From KK5 sp034043675 (GTDB taxonomy: Bacteria > Pseudomonadota > Gammaproteobacteria > Burkholderiales > Burkholderiaceae_C), in the NCBI RefSeq assembly GCF_034043675.1, contig NZ_JAXCLA010000004.1, forward strand, positions 62,001 to 126,000: a DNA stretch of 64,000 nt, in the 5' to 3' direction. The position numbers and the translations under genes were made by a program. Of the stretch, positions 25,108 through 34,557 are shown piece after piece; position 1 is the first letter of the stretch; each line of letters begins with the position of its first letter. The notes under the pieces are model-generated. The model did no database searches, was not told where the DNA came from, and saw nothing but the letters and a program-made list of their open reading frames with translations.

Positions 25108-25947
25108 ATGACGATCACCATCAAATCCGCCGCCGATGTCGAGGGCATGCGCATCGCCGGGCGACTGGCTTCCGAAGTGCTGGACATGCTCACGCCGCAC
25201 GTCAAGCCCGGCGTCACGACCGAGTACCTCGACAAGCTGGCGCACGACCACATCGTCAACGTCCAGCAGGCGATTCCGGCGCCGCTGAACTACTGCCCGC
25301 CGGGCTACACGCCCTACCCGAAGTCGGTCTGCACCTCGATCAACCATCAGGTCTGCCACGGCATCCCGAACGACCGGCCGCTGAAGAACGGCGACATCGT
25401 CAACATCGACGTCACGGTCATCAAGGATGGCTGGCACGGCGACACCAGCCGAATGTTCATCGTCGGCGAGGGTTCGATCGCCGCCAAGCGCCTGTGCGCT
25501 TTCACCTACGAGGCGATGTGGAAGGGCATCCAGAAGGTCAAGCCGGGCGCGCGCCTGGGTGACATCGGCCACGCGATCCAGACCTTCGCCGAAAACGCAG
25601 GTTTCTCCGTCGTGCGCGAGTTCTGCGGCCACGGCATCGGCCGCGTGTTCCATGAAGAGCCGCAGGTGCTGCACTACGGCCGCCCGGGCACGCTGGACGA
25701 ACTGAAGCCCGGCATGATGTTCACGATCGAGCCGATGATCAACGCCGGCCGCCGCGAGATCCGCGAAACCGGCGATGGCTGGACCATCGTCACCAAGGAC
25801 CGTTCGCTGTCCGCCCAGTGGGAACACACGGTGCTGGTGACCGAGACGGGCTACGAGATCATGACTCTGTCCGCCGGCAGCCCGCCGCCGCCCGCCTTCA
25901 TCACCGCGGCCGCCCCGGCGCCCGCCACCGCCGGCGTCACGGGCTAA
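25108..25947 (+). CDS. map: Methionine aminopeptidase, type I
   Basis: Removes the initiator methionine from nascent proteins. All metal ligands are present: D101, D112, H175, E208 and E239, with the substrate-contacting H84 (numbering from the ATG at 25108). Length 279, slightly longer than usual owing to an Ala/Pro-rich tail after residue 255 (SAGSPPPPAFITAAAPAPA), which probably is not structured. The start matches the family (MTITIKSAADVEGMRIAGRL); no clear ribosome-binding site. glnD starts 8 nt after the stop. rpsB, often a neighbour of map, is not present here. Confidence 0.95.
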   Translation: MTITIKSAADVEGMRIAGRLASEVLDMLTPHVKPGVTTEYLDKLAHDHIVNVQQAIPAPLNYCPPGYTPYPKSVCTSINHQVCHGIPNDRPLKNGDIVNIDVTVIKDGWHGDTSRMFIVGEGSIAAKRLCAFTYEAMWKGIQKVKPGARLGDIGHAIQTFAENAGFSVVREFCGHGIGRVFHEEPQVLHYGRPGTLDELKPGMMFTIEPMINAGRREIRETGDGWTIVTKDRSLSAQWEHTVLVTETGYEIMTLSAGSPPPPAFITAAAPAPATAGVTG

Positions 25948-25955
25948 CTGGCCGG

Positions 25956-28553
25956 ATGACCACCCTCGGCACCGCCGAACTGGGCGCACGGCGTCAGCAC
26001 TTCAAGACCGGCAAGCAGGAACTGATCGACGCGTTCCGCGCGGCGCGGCCCACGGTCACCGCCGCGGCGACCCTGCTGCGCAAGCTGGCTCGCCATGTGG
26101 ACGGAACGCTGGCCGGGCTGTGGGAATGCGCCGGCCTGCCGGCCGAGGCGAGCCTGGTCGCCGTCGGTGGCTATGGCCGCGGCGAGCTGTTCCCCTATTC
26201 CGACATCGACGTGCTGGTGCTGCTGCCCGATGGCGCCGAGGCCCACATGGACGGCCCGCTGAAGGCCGGCATCGAGAGCTTCATCACCGCCTGCTGGGAC
26301 ATCGGCCTGGAGATCGGCTCCTCGGTGCGCACCTTGGGCGAGTGCCAGAGCGAGGCCGCCGGCGACGTCACGATCCAGACCGCGCTGCTCGAATCGCGCT
26401 TGCTGGCGGGTGCCAAGCCGCTGTACCGCCAGCTCGAAAAGGCGCTGGACGCGCGGATGGACCCGAAGGCCTTCCTGCGCGCCAAGACGCTGGAGATGCG
26501 CCAGCGGCACACCAAGTACGACGAGACGCCCTACTCGCTGGAGCCCAACTGCAAGGAAAGCCCCGGCGGCCTGCGTGACCTGCAGGTGCTGATCTGGATC
26601 GCCCGCGCCGCGGGCCTGGGCAAGACCTGGCAGGCGCTGGCCGCCAAGGGCCTGATCACCGCCTTCGAGAGCAGCCAACTGCAGCGCAACGAAGGCCTGC
26701 TGCGGCTGGTGCGCGCGCGGCTGCACGTGGTGGCCGGCCGCCGCGAGGATCGGCTCGTGTTCGACCTGCAGACCGCCGTGGCCGAGAGCTTCGGCTACCA
26801 GAGCACCAAGGCCCAGCGCGCGTCCGAGGTGCTGATGCGGCGCTACTACTGGGCCGCCAAGGCGGTGACCCAGCTGAACCAGATCCTGCTGCTGAACCTC
26901 GAGGAGCGCATCAACGGCTCGCAGCAGGGCCTGATGCAGCCGATCAACGAGAAGTTCCTCGACCGTGCAGGCATGCTGGAAGTCGCCAGCGACGACCTCT
27001 ACCACCGCGATCCGCACGCGATCCTCGAGACCTTCCTGCTGTACCAGCAGACGCCCGGCATCAAGGGCCTGTCGGCCCGCACGTTGCGCGCGCTGTACAA
27101 CGCCCGCGGCCTGATGAACGGTGCCTGGCGCCGCGACCCGGTGAACCGCGCGACCTTCATGGACATCCTGAAGCAGCCGGTCGGTCAGACGCACGTGTTC
27201 CGGCTGATGAACCAGACCTCGGTGCTGGGCCGCTACCTGTGGGTGTTCCGCGCGATCGTGGGCCAGATGCAGCACGACCTGTTCCACGTCTACACGGTGG
27301 ACCAGCACATCCTGATGGTGCTGCGCAACGTGCGCCGCTTCGTCATCCCCGAGCATGCGCACGAGTACCCGTTCTGCTCGCAGCTGATGGCGCAGTTTGA
27401 CAAGCCCTGGCTGATCTACATCGCCGCGCTGTTCCACGACGTGGCCAAGGGCCGCGGCGGCGACCACTCAGACCTGGGCGCGACCGACGTCAAGCGCTTC
27501 TGCCGCGAGCACGGCATCGGCAAGGAAGACACCGAACTGGTCGTCTTCCTCGTGCGGGAGCACCTGACCCTGTCGCGCGTGGCGCAGAAGGAAGACTTGT
27601 CCGACCCCGAGGTCATCGAGGCCTTCTCCGCCCGCATGGGCGACGCCCGCCACCTGACCGCGCTCTACCTGCTGACGGTGGCCGACATCCGCGGCACCAG
27701 CCCCAAGGTCTGGAACGCCTGGAAGGGCAAGCTGCTGGAGGACCTGTACCGCGTGACCCTGCGCGCACTCGGCGGCGCCCGGCCGAATCTGCATGCCGAG
27801 ATTGAGGCCCGCAAGCTCGAAGCCCAGCAGATGCTGGCACTGCACTCGCAGCTTCCCGGCACCGAGCAGCCGCTGTGGCAGACCCTGGAGCTGAGCTACT
27901 TCGCCCGCCACGAGGCCGGCGACCTGGCCTGGCACGCCCGCTCGCTGTGGCGCCACGTGGAATCGCTGACGCCGATCGTGCGCGCCCGCCCTTCCCCGGT
28001 CGGCGAAGGCCTGCAGGTGCTGGTCTACGCGCCGGACCGGCAGGATCTGTTCGCGCGCATCTGCGGCTACTTCGACGGCGCCGGCTTCAACATCCTCGAT
28101 GCCAAGGTCCACACGACCCGCAAGGGCTACGCGCTGGACACCTTCCAGGTGATCAGCCCGGACCTCGACCTGCACCACCGCGACCTGGTCTCGCTGGTCG
28201 AATCGAAGCTCACGCAGGCGCTGGCTTCCGAAGGCCCGCTGCCCGAGCCGCGCCGCGGACGCCTGTCGCGTCGCGTCAAGTCCTTCCCCTACACGCCGCG
28301 CATCGCGCTGCGGCCCGATGAGCGCGCCCAGCGCTGGCTGCTGACCATCTCGACCAGCGACCGTGCCGGCCTGCTCTACGCCATTGCCCGCGTGCTGGCG
28401 CGCTACCGCATCAACCTGCAGCTCGCCAAGATCTCGACCTTGGGCGAGCGCGTGGAGGACACTTTCCTGCTCGATGGACCGCTGCTGCAGCAGAACAAGG
28501 CGCAGCTGGAAATCGAGAACGAACTGCTGGACGCCGTGTCCCTGCCCGCATGA
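25956..28553 (+). CDS. glnD: Bifunctional uridylyltransferase/uridylyl-removing enzyme GlnD
   Basis: Senses glutamine and adds or removes UMP on PII proteins, controlling nitrogen metabolism. It is 865 residues, full length. The nucleotidyltransferase core has GGYGRGELFPYSDIDVLVLL. The HD hydrolase domain has ALFHDVAKGRGGDHSDLG. Two C-terminal ACT domains bind glutamine (starting near LQVLVYAPDRQDLFARI and WLLTISTSDRAGLLYAI). The ATG at 25956 gives the expected N-terminus. The last bases overlap selU (ATGA), so the two are coupled. Confidence 0.95.
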   Translation: MTTLGTAELGARRQHFKTGKQELIDAFRAARPTVTAAATLLRKLARHVDGTLAGLWECAGLPAEASLVAVGGYGRGELFPYSDIDVLVLLPDGAEAHMDGPLKAGIESFITACWDIGLEIGSSVRTLGECQSEAAGDVTIQTALLESRLLAGAKPLYRQLEKALDARMDPKAFLRAKTLEMRQRHTKYDETPYSLEPNCKESPGGLRDLQVLIWIARAAGLGKTWQALAAKGLITAFESSQLQRNEGLLRLVRARLHVVAGRREDRLVFDLQTAVAESFGYQSTKAQRASEVLMRRYYWAAKAVTQLNQILLLNLEERINGSQQGLMQPINEKFLDRAGMLEVASDDLYHRDPHAILETFLLYQQTPGIKGLSARTLRALYNARGLMNGAWRRDPVNRATFMDILKQPVGQTHVFRLMNQTSVLGRYLWVFRAIVGQMQHDLFHVYTVDQHILMVLRNVRRFVIPEHAHEYPFCSQLMAQFDKPWLIYIAALFHDVAKGRGGDHSDLGATDVKRFCREHGIGKEDTELVVFLVREHLTLSRVAQKEDLSDPEVIEAFSARMGDARHLTALYLLTVADIRGTSPKVWNAWKGKLLEDLYRVTLRALGGARPNLHAEIEARKLEAQQMLALHSQLPGTEQPLWQTLELSYFARHEAGDLAWHARSLWRHVESLTPIVRARPSPVGEGLQVLVYAPDRQDLFARICGYFDGAGFNILDAKVHTTRKGYALDTFQVISPDLDLHHRDLVSLVESKLTQALASEGPLPEPRRGRLSRRVKSFPYTPRIALRPDERAQRWLLTISTSDRAGLLYAIARVLARYRINLQLAKISTLGERVEDTFLLDGPLLQQNKAQLEIENELLDAVSLPA

Positions 28554-29605
28554 GTTACACCGTCGAGGCTGCCGACGCGCTGGCGCGGCTGGCCGACTTC
28601 GACGCGATCATCGACGTCCGCTCGCCAGCGGAATACGCCGAAGACCATCTGCCCGGTGCGCTCAACTGGCCGGTGCTGGACAACGAGGAGCGCCACACCG
28701 TCGGCACCTTGTACGCCGCCTCGCCCTTCGAGGCCCGCAAGATCGGCGCCGCCATGGTGGCGCGCAACATCGCCCGCCACATCGAGACCCACACCGAGGG
28801 CCTGCCCAAGACCTGGCGGCCGCTCGTCTACTGCTGGCGCGGCGGCCAGCGCTCCGGCGCGATGAACTGGTTCCTCGGCCAGATCGGCTTCCGCGCCCGC
28901 CAGATGACTGGTGGCTACAAGGCCTACCGCGCCGAGGTCCGCAAGCTGCTGGAGACCTTGCCCGGCACGCTGGACCTGCGCGTGCTGTGCGGCCGCACCG
29001 GCAGCGGCAAGACGCGCCTGCTGCAGGCGCTCGCCGCCGAAGGCGCGCAGGTGCTGGACCTGGAAGCGCTGGCCTGCCACCGCGGCTCGGTGCTTGGCGC
29101 CATGCCCGATGCACCACAGCCCAGCCAGAAGCGCTTCGACAGCCTGGTCTGGCAGCGCCTGCGCGCGTTCGACCCGGCGCGACCGGTCTTCATCGAGAGC
29201 GAGAGCCGCAAGATCGGCCAGCTGCGCGTGCCCGAACTGCTGCACGAGCGGATGCGCGCCAGCGAACGCTGCCTGTGGATCGCCATGCCCGAGGCCGCCC
29301 GCATCGAACTGCTGCTGCAGGACTACGGCCATTTCGCCGCCGACCCCGAAGGCTTCTGCCGCCAGCTCGACGGCCTGGTCGCGCTGCGCGGCAAGGACAC
29401 CATCAAGCGCTGGCAGGCGCAGGCCCGCGCCGGCGAATGGGCAGCCGTGTTCGGCGAGCTGATCCGCGATCACTACGACCCCGGCTATGAACGCTCGCTG
29501 AGCGGCTACTACCCGCACGTGGCGAAGGCGCAAGACCTGACCCTTCCGGACGGTAGCGCGGCCAGCTTGCACGCCGCGGCGCGTGCCTTGTCGAGCCTGA
29601 ACTGA
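28550..29605 (+). CDS. selU: tRNA 2-selenouridine synthase SelU/MnmH
   Basis: Converts 2-thiouridine at the wobble position of Lys, Glu and Gln tRNAs to 2-selenouridine through a geranylated intermediate, using selenophosphate. It is 351 residues. An N-terminal rhodanese domain carries the catalytic Cys95 in YCWRGGQRSG, and a C-terminal P-loop domain has CGRTGSGKT (147-155). It overlaps glnD by 4 bp. A selD gene for selenophosphate should exist elsewhere in the genome; it is not in the window. Confidence 0.93.
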   Translation: MSYTVEAADALARLADFDAIIDVRSPAEYAEDHLPGALNWPVLDNEERHTVGTLYAASPFEARKIGAAMVARNIARHIETHTEGLPKTWRPLVYCWRGGQRSGAMNWFLGQIGFRARQMTGGYKAYRAEVRKLLETLPGTLDLRVLCGRTGSGKTRLLQALAAEGAQVLDLEALACHRGSVLGAMPDAPQPSQKRFDSLVWQRLRAFDPARPVFIESESRKIGQLRVPELLHERMRASERCLWIAMPEAARIELLLQDYGHFAADPEGFCRQLDGLVALRGKDTIKRWQAQARAGEWAAVFGELIRDHYDPGYERSLSGYYPHVAKAQDLTLPDGSAASLHAAARALSSLN

Positions 29606-29821
29606 CGGCCCGAAATCCCGCAAGCCAGGCAAACCCTGGAGCCCCCTTGCCGACAAGTGGGGTCAGGTGTTAACCCTTCGTATCGCAATCACTCTCCCCG
29701 ATCCACGGGGGCACCCGAGCCGTCTATTTCAATCGAGTGATAGCTTTGTAAAGCACCGGTCATGGCGTCGACAGGACGTCAACCATGGGCACATAACTTG
29801 ACTACGACAGGGTTGCTCACC

Positions 29822-30550
29822 ATGAGAAAAAATCGCATCGCCGCCGGCTCGCGCCGAGCCGGTCTACTCCTTGCCACTGCCGCAGCGGCGCTCTCCTTCT
29901 CGCAGGCGGCAAGTGCCGGGATCACCCCGGGCGACACGTTCACCTTTGCGATCGCCGGCTTCAACAGCGCTGGCACCGTCGGCTACATCCTGGGCAGCGG
30001 CTACAGCGCCGTCTTTGGTGAGACGACCACTTTCGCGGCCGCCGGATACAACGGCCAGGCCTACACGATCTCGTCGTATGAAGTCGTCGGCGCGACGACG
30101 ACGACCGACTACTTCAAGATCTCCACGCCGACGAACTTCCTGACGACTTCCAAGGTCAACGGCACGACCATCACCGCACTGCAGTTCGACATCGGCGATG
30201 CCAACTCGGGTGTCGGTGTCGACACCGGTGCCGACCCCTTGGACTTCAGCAGCGCGGTCACCAGCTACACCGCGGCGGGCAACATCGTCTACGGCACGGC
30301 CAACACCAGCTTCACGCTGACTCCTGGCGTCACGCTGGGCAATGGCGGCCTGAGCTTCAGTGCGGCCGAGGGCGTCAACACGGGCACGTCAGCCATCACG
30401 AGCGTCGCCGTGCATGAGTTCAATTTCTCGATCTCTTACGCGACGCCCGCGGCCGCGGTTCCCGAGCCGGGAACCTGGGCTCTGCTGCTGGCCGGCCTCG
30501 GCGTGACCGGCAGCATCGCTCGCCGCAAGTCTCGCGCGTCGCGCAGCTGA
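29822..30550 (+). CDS. PEP-CTERM sorting-domain protein
   Basis: A secreted protein of 242 residues. Signal peptide about 1-34 (basic start MRKNRIAAGSRRAG, then a hydrophobic core, ending SQAASA). The middle is Thr/Ser/Gly-rich and low in Cys, typical of surface proteins of this class. The C-terminal sorting tag has VPEPGTWALLLAGLG, a short hydrophobic stretch and a basic end (RRKSRASRS). Such tags are recognised by exosortase EpsH/XrtA, linked to exopolysaccharide and floc formation. No exosortase gene is in the window. Role unknown. The 216-base gap upstream holds no gene I can support. Confidence 0.85.
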   Translation: MRKNRIAAGSRRAGLLLATAAAALSFSQAASAGITPGDTFTFAIAGFNSAGTVGYILGSGYSAVFGETTTFAAAGYNGQAYTISSYEVVGATTTTDYFKISTPTNFLTTSKVNGTTITALQFDIGDANSGVGVDTGADPLDFSSAVTSYTAAGNIVYGTANTSFTLTPGVTLGNGGLSFSAAEGVNTGTSAITSVAVHEFNFSISYATPAAAVPEPGTWALLLAGLGVTGSIARRKSRASRS

Positions 30551-30563
30551 TCCGACGGCCTGC

Positions 30564-30584
30564 CGCCGCCCGCTCAGGGCGGCG
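30564..30584. terminator. Hairpin between convergent genes
   Basis: A perfect 8-bp stem (CGCCGCCC and GGGCGGCG) with a 5-nt loop lies between the PEP-CTERM gene and the esterase gene; the esterase stop codon is inside the loop. No T-tract follows on either strand, so it is a weak terminator candidate. Confidence 0.35.
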
Positions 30585-31467
30585 CGCTCTGCAGGCCGCT
30601 GTACCAGCGCAAGCCCAGCAACTGGCGTGTCAGCGCGTGGCAGCGGCCTTGCGGATCGGCCAGGTCGTGCAGCACCGTGTAGTGGTTCGTGCCGGGCACT
30701 TCCTCGCAGACAGGAACGGCACGCCCGCCCCAGGCGTCGCGGATCGCACGGGTCTGGCGGCGGAACTCCTCGCTCTCGTCGGCACCCACCAGCGCATGAA
30801 AAGGCAGGTTCAGCGGCGGTGGCGGGAAGTGGATCGGGCTCAGCCGGCGGGCGCGCTCCGCGTCGAGCCGCAGGTCCTCGGCCAGGAAGCCGATCTGCGG
30901 CACCGGCTCCAGGTCGTGCACGCCGGAGATGGACATGGCACCTTTGACGAGTCCGCGCGGCAGGTCCCGGCCGACCGTCTTCCAGTCGCAGCACGACAGC
31001 ATCGCCGTCAGATGCCCACCGGCCGAATGGCCCACCAGCACGATCCGGTTCGGATCGCCGCCGTGCTCGCGCGCATGGCGCCAGGCCCAGGCGATCGCCT
31101 GCGTCAGCTGCAGCGCGATGTGCTCGATGCCGACGCGCGGGCACAGCGCGTAGTTCGGCACCACCACCATCGCCCCCGCCTCGGTGAACACCGGCGCGAC
31201 GAAGGAATGGTCCGACTTGTCCAGCACCCGCCACCAGCCGCCGTGGATGAAGACCAGCACCGGTGCGTCGGGCACGTCGGTCGGAAACACGTCCAGCGTC
31301 GACGCCGGATCGCCGTCCTCGGCATAGCGAATGTCCAGCTCGCAGCGCACGCCCTGCCGCACCAACGCCGAGGCTCGCGTCCAGCGCTCCAGCATCACCA
31401 GGCTGTCGGCGACGCGGGCGCGGTTGTTGTACTGGGCGTCCAGCCAATCGGGGTCGAAACGGTTCAT
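30574..31467 (-). CDS. Alpha/beta hydrolase, kynurenine-formamidase/BD-FAE-like esterase
   Basis: A 297-residue hydrolase of the hormone-sensitive-lipase-like/BD-FAE group. Oxyanion motif HGGWW in VLVFIHGGWWRVLDKSDHSF, nucleophile in VGHSAGGHLTAML, and a C-terminal His in VPGTNHYTVLHDL. The WWR context and length resemble arylformamidases (kynB-like) and related esterases. The ATG at 31467 with AAGGA upstream is preferred over the longer frame. No kynurenine genes are adjacent, so substrate is unknown. Confidence 0.82.
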   Translation of the reverse strand: MNRFDPDWLDAQYNNRARVADSLVMLERWTRASALVRQGVRCELDIRYAEDGDPASTLDVFPTDVPDAPVLVFIHGGWWRVLDKSDHSFVAPVFTEAGAMVVVPNYALCPRVGIEHIALQLTQAIAWAWRHAREHGGDPNRIVLVGHSAGGHLTAMLSCCDWKTVGRDLPRGLVKGAMSISGVHDLEPVPQIGFLAEDLRLDAERARRLSPIHFPPPPLNLPFHALVGADESEEFRRQTRAIRDAWGGRAVPVCEEVPGTNHYTVLHDLADPQGRCHALTRQLLGLRWYSGLQSAPP

Positions 31468-31534
31468 CGGGGCGGTCCTTGGGAGCGGCAATCCTGTGAC
31501 ACCCGCCAGTGTGCCTTGACTCGGACTTCCCACT

Positions 31535-31563
31535 ATCGAAACGCAAGGCCGGCCGTGTATAGT
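31535..31563 (+). promoter_or_regulatory. Probable tRNA-Ala promoter
   Basis: A good -10 box (TATAGT, 31558-31563) sits 11 bp before the tRNA. The matching -35 region near 31535-31540 is weak. A perfect-looking TTGACT at 31516-31521 is too far away to pair with it. Confidence 0.45.
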
Positions 31564-31574
31564 CAGCCTCCGTT

Positions 31575-31650
<76 letters not shown>

Positions 31651-31660
31651 CCAATACAGG

Positions 31661-31689
31661 CCTCAGAGGGAAACCTCTGGGGCTTTTGT
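31661..31689 (+). terminator. Intrinsic terminator after tRNA-Ala
   Basis: A 9-bp stem (CCTCAGAGG with CCTCTGGGG, one G-U pair) closes on a GAAA tetraloop and is followed by CTTTTGT. It lies 10 nt past the tRNA 3' end. Confidence 0.8.
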
Positions 31690-31770
31690 CTGACAAGGCC
31701 TCACGGCGCCCTCCGACGACCGCTCCCCCACGCGCAGTCGTTGAATGATCTCCTCACGTTGGAGACTTCC

Positions 31771-32154
31771 ATGCGCACAAAAATCGTTCTCTCTTCCTGC
31801 CTGATGGCCGCCGGCCTCGCCTTTGGCGGTGTTGTCATCGTTCCGACGGCTGCGATGGCCGCCACGGTGTGGGTTCAAACAGCGCCGCCCCCACTGCGCG
31901 AGGAGGCGGTTCCCGCGCCACGTCGCGGCTATGTCTGGACGCCCGGCTACTGGGCCTGGAACGGCCACAGCCACGTATGGCACAGCGGCGTGTGGGTAAA
32001 GGAGCGCCGCGGCTACGTCTACACCCAGCCGACCTGGGTGGAGCACGATGGCCGATGGGAATTCAGGCGCGGCGCCTGGGCGCGGGGCGATGCCGATCAC
32101 GACGGCGTGCCCAACGGCGTCGACCGCCGACCGAACAATCCGAACCGCAACTGA
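31771..32154 (+). CDS. YXWGXW-repeat exported protein
   Basis: A 127-residue secreted protein. Signal peptide about 1-30 (MRTKIVLSSCLMAAGLAFGG start, ending AAMA). It holds aromatic repeats of the YXWGXW type: GYVWTPGYWAWNGHSHVW, GYVYTQPTW and GRWEFRRGAW. The C-terminus (GDADHDGVPNGVDRRPNNP) resembles a calcium-binding thrombospondin-type-3 loop. A GGAG ribosome-binding site is 6 nt upstream. Such proteins are common in betaproteobacteria and their function is unknown; envelope binding is likely. Confidence 0.82.
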   Translation: MRTKIVLSSCLMAAGLAFGGVVIVPTAAMAATVWVQTAPPPLREEAVPAPRRGYVWTPGYWAWNGHSHVWHSGVWVKERRGYVYTQPTWVEHDGRWEFRRGAWARGDADHDGVPNGVDRRPNNPNRN

Positions 32155-32212
32155 AGTCGGGAAGCTCAGCCACAACGTGGCCGCATGCGGGAGTTGTGCG
32201 GAGCTACTCAAC

Positions 32213-32252
32213 AAACGCCCGTACCGCTCCCGCGGCACAGGCGTTTTCGTTT
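32213..32252 (+). terminator. Intrinsic terminator after the YXWGXW gene
   Basis: The stem AAACGCC/GGCGTTT encloses a smaller CCGC-TCCC-GCGG hairpin and is followed by TTTTCGTTT. It lies between convergent genes. Confidence 0.5.
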
Positions 32253-32270
32253 GAGTAAGGACGTCCGCAA

Positions 32271-34520
32271 TCAGCCGTTCACACGGAACTGATCACCGAT
32301 CGCGACGCCCTGCATGGCGGGGTCGGTGATCGACGATGCACCGGTTTCCAGCCGGCCGGCGAAGCGGCGGATGAAGTCGGCCTGGCCGGTGACGCGCACG
32401 CTGAAGTCGTACCAGCCGCCGCTGCTGGCCAGCGGGCGGGTGATGACGGTCTCGCCGCGGGCGACGACCGACTGCGTGTCGGGCTTCGCGTCGAAATAGG
32501 CGTTGGCGCCGATCGAGAACGAGCATGGGCCCGTGCCGGTATTGGCGAGCTTGATCACCAGCTGGTTGGCGGCCTTGTCGTAGCTCAGCGTCACATCCGG
32601 GTTCGGCTGGGCGGCCGAGACGGCGCGGCGTGCGTTGCCGGTGAAGTGGCGATGGAAGCCGTTCGGGCCCAGCACCCACAGGTCATAGCTGCCGCTGGTC
32701 GCGGGCGTCCAGACATCGCTCAGTTCCTTGCCGGCCTCGACCGTGTAGCGGCGCGGCATGTCCGTCAGGCGCAGGCGGTCGTAGACGTGGAACACCACGG
32801 CGACGCTGCCGGTGTTGGTGAAGCGCAGGCCGACCTGCGTCGCGCCGAGCTGGGCCGCGGGGCGGACCGAGCTGGTGACGTGCATCTCGTACGGCAGCGC
32901 GCGCGAGGGCCGCACGCCGGCGTTCTGCACGGGCAGCACGGGCATCGGCGCGACCGGCGGCGTCGTCGTCTTCTTGAGCGTGCGGCTCAGCGCGTCGAGC
33001 TGGCTCGTGTCCGGCAGCGCGACGATGTCGGCGTTCGGCGTCGCGAAGTTGAAGCACGAGGTCAGGTCGCCGGAGACGGCGCGGCGCCACGGGCTGATGT
33101 TGGACTCGATCACGCCGAAACGCTTCTCGATGAAGCGCAGGGTCGAGGTGTGGTCGAACACCTGCGAGTTGACCCAGCCGCCCTTGCTCCAGGGCGAGAT
33201 GATGTACATCGGCACGCGCGGGCCCATGCCCCAGGGACGATGCTTGTACGGATCCACGGCCGGGAAGCCGCCGTTGTCCTCGCCGAGGTAGTCGTCCGAC
33301 ACGTCGACCGTCGAGGCGCCGGCCATCGTCGCCAGCTTCGGGTCGGCGTTGTAGCTGGTGTAGGACGGCGGCGCTGGCGGCACCATGTGGTCGAAGAAGC
33401 CGTCGTTCTCGTCGAAGTTGACGATGAAGACGGTCTTGCTCCACACGTCCGGATTGGAGGTCAGCGCATCCAGCACCGAGGCGATGTAGGCCGCGCCCTG
33501 CGCCGGGCTCGATGCGCCCGGGTGCTCGGATTGCGACGAGTGCGGGCAGACCCAGACGACGCTGGCCAGCTTGTTGGCCATCACGTCGGCCTTCAGCATG
33601 TCGACGTCGCGCGTCTTCACGCCCTTCTCGTACAGCGCCTGCTGGCGCGGCGTGCGGGTGGGCGACACCGTCGGCACGCTCGCTGCGTTGGCATCGCGGA
33701 AGGCCTTGAAGCCGAGGATCGAATTCATGCCGTAGGGCTCGACCTCGTTGTTCTGGTATGTCTGCCAGGAGATGCCGGCGTCTTCCAGGCGCTCGCCGTA
33801 GGTCATCCAGGTGTAGCCGCTCTTGATCTTGCCGCCGGTCAAGGTGCCGCCGTAGCTGTTCTCGACGGCCGGGCCGTTGTAGATGCCCGGGATGGAGGGA
33901 TCGTCACGGCCGTGGTTCGTGCCGGTCCACTGGAAGGTGCGGTTCGGCGCCGTGCCACCGAAGAACGAGCAGTGGTTCTGGTCGCAGATCGTGAAGGCGT
34001 TGGCGAGGGCGAACTGGAAGGGGATGTCCGCTTCCTTGTAGTACACCATCGACGCGTTGTTCTTGTACTGCGGCCAGTTGGACATGCGGCCGTGGTCCCA
34101 GCCGTCCTGCGTGTCCGGGTAGAGGTGGGGCGTGTCGGCCGTGCGCATCAGCGCGAAGTTGGCGAGCGTGTCGTTGTGCTGCACCGAGAGCAGCTTCGGG
34201 TTGGAACCCGTCGCCTTGTCGTTGCGCTGGTACCAGACGGTCTTGCCTTGCAGCAGGCCGGCCACGTCCGGCACCGGGATCGGGAAGCGATCCGCGAAGC
34301 CGCGCACGCCATTCATCGAACCGAAGTAGTGGTCGAAGCCGCGGTTCTCCATCATCAGCAGCACGATGTGCTCGACGTCCTGGATGGTGCCGGTGCGGTT
34401 GTTGGCCGGAATCTCCAGCGCGCGACGGATCGAGGCCGGGAAGGCGGAGAGCGCGGCGGTGCTGCCAGCCGTGGCGGCGACGGTGCGCAGGAAATTTCTT
34501 CTGCTGGGTGTGTTCGTCAT
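32271..34520 (-). CDS. plcN: Tat-exported phosphocholine-specific phospholipase C
   Basis: A 749-residue phospholipase C of the PlcH/PlcN (phosphoesterase) family that would cleave phosphatidylcholine or related lipids outside the cytoplasm. The N-terminus carries a twin-arginine signal (SRRNFLRTVAATAG). The catalytic core starts DVEHIVLLMMENRGFDHYFG, with the further family blocks NHCSFFGGTAPNR and NFDENDGFFDHMVPP. Two C-terminal DUF756 repeats lie at about 555-640 and 650-735. It follows a PEP-CTERM gene by 37 nt on the same strand, so the two are probably cotranscribed. Haemolytic or not cannot be judged; the symbol is tentative. Confidence 0.92.
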   Translation of the reverse strand: MTNTPSRRNFLRTVAATAGSTAALSAFPASIRRALEIPANNRTGTIQDVEHIVLLMMENRGFDHYFGSMNGVRGFADRFPIPVPDVAGLLQGKTVWYQRNDKATGSNPKLLSVQHNDTLANFALMRTADTPHLYPDTQDGWDHGRMSNWPQYKNNASMVYYKEADIPFQFALANAFTICDQNHCSFFGGTAPNRTFQWTGTNHGRDDPSIPGIYNGPAVENSYGGTLTGGKIKSGYTWMTYGERLEDAGISWQTYQNNEVEPYGMNSILGFKAFRDANAASVPTVSPTRTPRQQALYEKGVKTRDVDMLKADVMANKLASVVWVCPHSSQSEHPGASSPAQGAAYIASVLDALTSNPDVWSKTVFIVNFDENDGFFDHMVPPAPPSYTSYNADPKLATMAGASTVDVSDDYLGEDNGGFPAVDPYKHRPWGMGPRVPMYIISPWSKGGWVNSQVFDHTSTLRFIEKRFGVIESNISPWRRAVSGDLTSCFNFATPNADIVALPDTSQLDALSRTLKKTTTPPVAPMPVLPVQNAGVRPSRALPYEMHVTSSVRPAAQLGATQVGLRFTNTGSVAVVFHVYDRLRLTDMPRRYTVEAGKELSDVWTPATSGSYDLWVLGPNGFHRHFTGNARRAVSAAQPNPDVTLSYDKAANQLVIKLANTGTGPCSFSIGANAYFDAKPDTQSVVARGETVITRPLASSGGWYDFSVRVTGQADFIRRFAGRLETGASSITDPAMQGVAIGDQFRVNG

Positions 34521-34557
34521 GAGGGTTCTCTTTGTCTTGTGTTTGTTCTGAAGTCGA

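Noticed and set aside
29786..29801. Possible sigma-54 promoter before the PEP-CTERM gene
   Set aside because: The GG and the GGCAC-like -24 part fit, but the essential C of the -12 GC is an A, and the start would leave a leader of only about ten bases.
31516..31521. TTGACT as the -35 box of the tRNA gene
   Set aside because: It is 36 bp from the TATAGT -10 box, far beyond the usable spacing.
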